Shown here piece after piece: positions 63,368 through 64,000 of a stretch of DNA of 64,000 nt; the stretch's first letter is position 1, and each line of letters starts with the position of its first letter. The translations under genes and the position numbers were made by a program. The stretch is from Xanthocytophaga agilis (lineage in GTDB: Bacteria > Bacteroidota > Bacteroidia > Cytophagales > 172606-1), in contig NZ_JASJOU010000002.1 in NCBI RefSeq assembly GCF_030068605.1, positions 1 to 64,000 on the forward strand. The letters run 5' to 3'. The notes beneath the pieces were generated by a model. The model was given only the letters and a program-made list of their open reading frames with translations. It was not told the DNA's origin and ran no database searches.

Positions 63368-64000
63368 TTATAGAATCCCTTCATCAGCAAAACTAAAATA
63401 GCTTTTTTCTGTAATAATTACATGATCCAGAACAGGTATCTCAAGATACTTACCAGCCTCTTTAAGTTTGTGTGTCAAATCTTTATCAGCTTGACTAGGT
63501 TTTAGATTTCCGGATGGATGATTATGTACCAGAATAATAGAGCTTGCCAGGTTTTCCAGAGCGGTTTTGAAGATCAGTTTTGGGTCCGCTACTGTGCCGG
63601 ACACTCCTCCTACACTAATCTGAACCTTCTTCATTACAACATTGGATCGGTTTAATAACACCACCCAAAACTCCTCATGCAAAAGGTCCAGCAAATGGGA
63701 ATGCATAATAGTAAAGACATCCTTCGAAGAAGTGATAACCTGTCTTTGAGGTAATTCACTATCTTTCCTTCGTCTACCAAGCTCTAATGCTGCAACAATA
63801 GTAATGGCTTTTGCCTCACCAATTCCTTTAAACTTTTCTAGGTCTTTTATAGAAAGCTTAGCCAGACTGGTCAGATTATTGTCAACACTACTCAGAATCT
63901 GTTTAGCAAGATCAACTGCACTTAAAGAAACCGTTCCTGACCCTAACAAAATTCCAATTAATTCAGCATCAGACAGAGCAGCTTTGCCTTTTAGCAACAG
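63368..64000 (-). CDS. radC: DNA repair protein RadC, partial (5' end off window)
   Basis: The 3' part of a radC gene; the coding frame runs past the right edge, where the usual N-terminus (a D-R-P-REKLLL segment) would lie. Seen: 'KGKAALSDAELIGILLGSGT', HhH region, then the MPN/JAB-like domain with 'EFWVVLLNRSNVVMKKVQIS' and the metal-site HNHPSGNLKPSQADKDLTHK. RadC-type MPN proteins have an unclear role in repair or recombination. Confidence 0.93.
   Translation of the reverse strand: MLLKGKAALSDAELIGILLGSGTVSLSAVDLAKQILSSVDNNLTSLAKLSIKDLEKFKGIGEAKAITIVAALELGRRRKDSELPQRQVITSSKDVFTIMHSHLLDLLHEEFWVVLLNRSNVVMKKVQISVGGVSGTVADPKLIFKTALENLASSIILVHNHPSGNLKPSQADKDLTHKLKEAGKYLEIPVLDHVIITEKSYFSFADEGIL

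Overview
The window reads as chromosomal DNA of a Bacteroidota member, most likely a gliding, polymer-degrading Cytophagales-type bacterium. The support is AT-rich sequence (by eye), C-terminal type IX secretion sorting tails (LamG-family gene near 26 kb, CotH gene near 42 kb), a SusC/Oar-like outer-membrane receptor, two BlaI/M56 pairs, two ECF sigma factors each coupled to a long envelope protein, DUF5522 and a GH9 cellulase. No species can be named from the sequence alone.

Left end (1-4400): an accessory island. It holds a decayed IS3-type OrfA, the 3' half of an IS630-type transposase, then a tight four-gene cassette (1025-3937): a haem-oxygenase-like di-iron oxidase with all six expected ligands, a protein resembling Nmad2 (nucleotide-modification-associated), an XRE-HTH/ImmA-IrrE metalloprotease, and a PIN-domain nuclease. 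The island ends in two tRNA 3' fragments, one Arg(ACG)-like on the minus strand and one Pro(GGG)-like on the plus strand. The Pro fragment is followed by a terminator and looks like the displaced end of a tRNA-integrated element. This cassette is the best candidate here for an undescribed system.

4.4-11.4 kb: small stress or redox regulons. A Crp/Fnr-type gene and an SDR gene share a TTTACCA-N2-TGGTAAA palindrome. A second SDR lies beside an AraC regulator. A second Crp/Fnr-type gene lies beside a SnoaL-like gene whose promoter carries a perfect TGTGACGATCGTCACA palindrome. Then come rocD, a 57-codon DUF5522 gene and rpmB.

11.4-29.3 kb: a PDZ-aspartyl protease, an SLC45-like MFS transporter, a double-UspA protein, two BlaI-M56 sensor pairs with their own tandem dyad operators, an ECF sigma factor overlapping a 583-aa anti-sigma/beta-barrel-like protein, a repeat lipoprotein, a DinB-like protein and a frameshifted LamG/T9SS surface protein.

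29.3-49.4 kb: a SulP transporter, lipocalin, Fpg/Nei-like glycosylase, dnaK, a large outer-membrane receptor, small lipoproteins, glutaminyl cyclase, a zinc phospholipase C-like protein, a CotH protein, nnr, a second sigma/anti-sigma-barrel pair and ppk2.

49.4-64 kb: exported catabolic enzymes (GH9 cellulase, Tat-exported amine oxidase, metzincin-type protease, M20 amidohydrolase, two tandem Tat-exported aminotransferases), then DUF1684 and the C-terminal part of radC running off the window. Most operons end in long hairpins, many of them bidirectional between convergent genes.
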